NCBI GenBank assembly: GCA_019634715.1
Contig: JAHCAU010000009.1
Coordinates: forward strand, 142,249 to 206,248
Origin: Lysobacter sp.
Lineage (GTDB): Bacteria > Pseudomonadota > Gammaproteobacteria > Xanthomonadales > Xanthomonadaceae
Direction of reading: 5' to 3'
Length of the DNA: 64,000 bases
Below the pieces are notes generated by a model. The model was not told the DNA's origin, ran no database searches, and saw only the letters and a program-made list of their open reading frames with translations. The position numbers and the translations under genes are program-made. Positions 63,775 through 64,000 of this stretch are shown piece by piece. Positions within the stretch are counted from its first letter, which is position 1; each line of letters opens with the position of its first letter.

Positions 63775-64000
63775 CTAATGCCAGTCAGTTAAGGCATTGA
63801 CGCCGCAGTGACAGACCAAGAGGTTCATGGTTTTCCATGAGCCTCTTGCTTTGAACGCTGCCCTTCAGACCCCACTGGATGCCGCCGGAGATCTCTGTGC
63901 GACAAGCTTCGATCGCTTCAGCCAACTGATTCCCGCTGCCTGGATCGAGCAGGCCCTGCAGGCCACCGGGACCGCGTCGCTACGCCGACGACGCCTGCCA
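63775..64000 (+). mobile_element. IS4-family insertion sequence (left end, truncated by window edge)
   Basis: The sequence from about 63775 (CTAATGCCAGTCAGTTAAGG) looks like an IS left end. The transposase reading frame starts at 63827, and the downstream part lies outside the window. The exact boundary and any target duplication cannot be read. Confidence 0.75.
63827..64000 (+). CDS. IS4-family transposase, N-terminal part
   Basis: 58 codons to the window edge without a stop. The translated segment contains [20 protein letters not shown] and [10 protein letters not shown], the N-terminal domain of IS4-family transposases that precedes the DDE catalytic core. The catalytic residues are outside the window, so it is unknown whether the transposase is intact. 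Confidence 0.85.
   Translation, partial: MVFHEPLALNAALQTPLDAAGDLCATSFDRFSQLIPAAWIEQALQATGTASLRRRRLP

Overview
The window is a G+C-rich chromosomal segment of a gammaproteobacterium, most likely of the family Lysobacteraceae/Xanthomonadaceae (Lysobacter, Luteimonas, Xanthomonas and relatives). The evidence is protein content: the pilMNOPQ cluster divergent from a class A penicillin-binding protein, a MoxR/Bat-type operon, pcm-tolC-waaA-acyltransferase-ligase order, BlaI/M56 pair, many small secreted proteins and a heptameric TTCGGGA repeat. No rRNA, tRNA or CRISPR array was found.

Layout. 1-2100 is visibly AT-richer than the rest and holds two leftward genes (a DUF4062 protein and a membrane-anchored receiver-like protein). 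Each is followed directly after its stop codon by an integron attC-like sequence, so this looks like the edge of a gene-cassette cluster without an integrase in view. 2288-5876 holds gap, an OmpW porin, an S1/P1 nuclease and a TauE/SafE-type permease. 5935-10311 is a BlaI repressor plus M56 peptidase with twin operators, divergent from an acetyl-CoA hydrolase/transferase. 10357-12461 is a group of four small secreted proteins, three of which share a two-cysteine layout. 12550-19004 holds a TPR/PAS membrane regulator, transketolase, a small secreted protein and a DAACS symporter; a perfect 29-bp inverted repeat lies in this region.

19056-26349 is a six-gene, mostly overlapping operon (MoxR ATPase, DUF58, DUF4381, two von Willebrand A proteins, the second fused to TPRs and a 15-bp tandem repeat, and BatD), probably an envelope chaperone or stress system. 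26475-31618 is pilMNOPQ (type IV pilus alignment complex and secretin), divergent from mrcA (penicillin-binding protein 1A). 34688-36453 holds small conserved proteins including a cold-shock/DUF1294 fusion.

36782-41879 is an RND efflux pump with its membrane fusion protein and a divergent TetR regulator. TolC is encoded at 42797, just after a pcm-like methyltransferase, and could be the outer membrane partner. 44845-49935 holds cell-surface genes: waaA, a lipid A acyltransferase, an O-antigen ligase-like protein and a family 4 glycosyltransferase, with a 263-bp nested inverted-repeat element between waaA and the acyltransferase. 49982-54434 holds housekeeping and stress genes (zinc-finger protein, GST, YceI, RutE-like nitroreductase, ELM1-like protein, YqjD/YqjE-type membrane operon). 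54531-57395 is glnE. 57895-63729 holds a LuxR regulator, an S9 peptidase and two divergent secreted proteins around a perfect 16-bp palindrome. The right edge enters an IS4-family insertion sequence that appears to have landed inside a transcription terminator.
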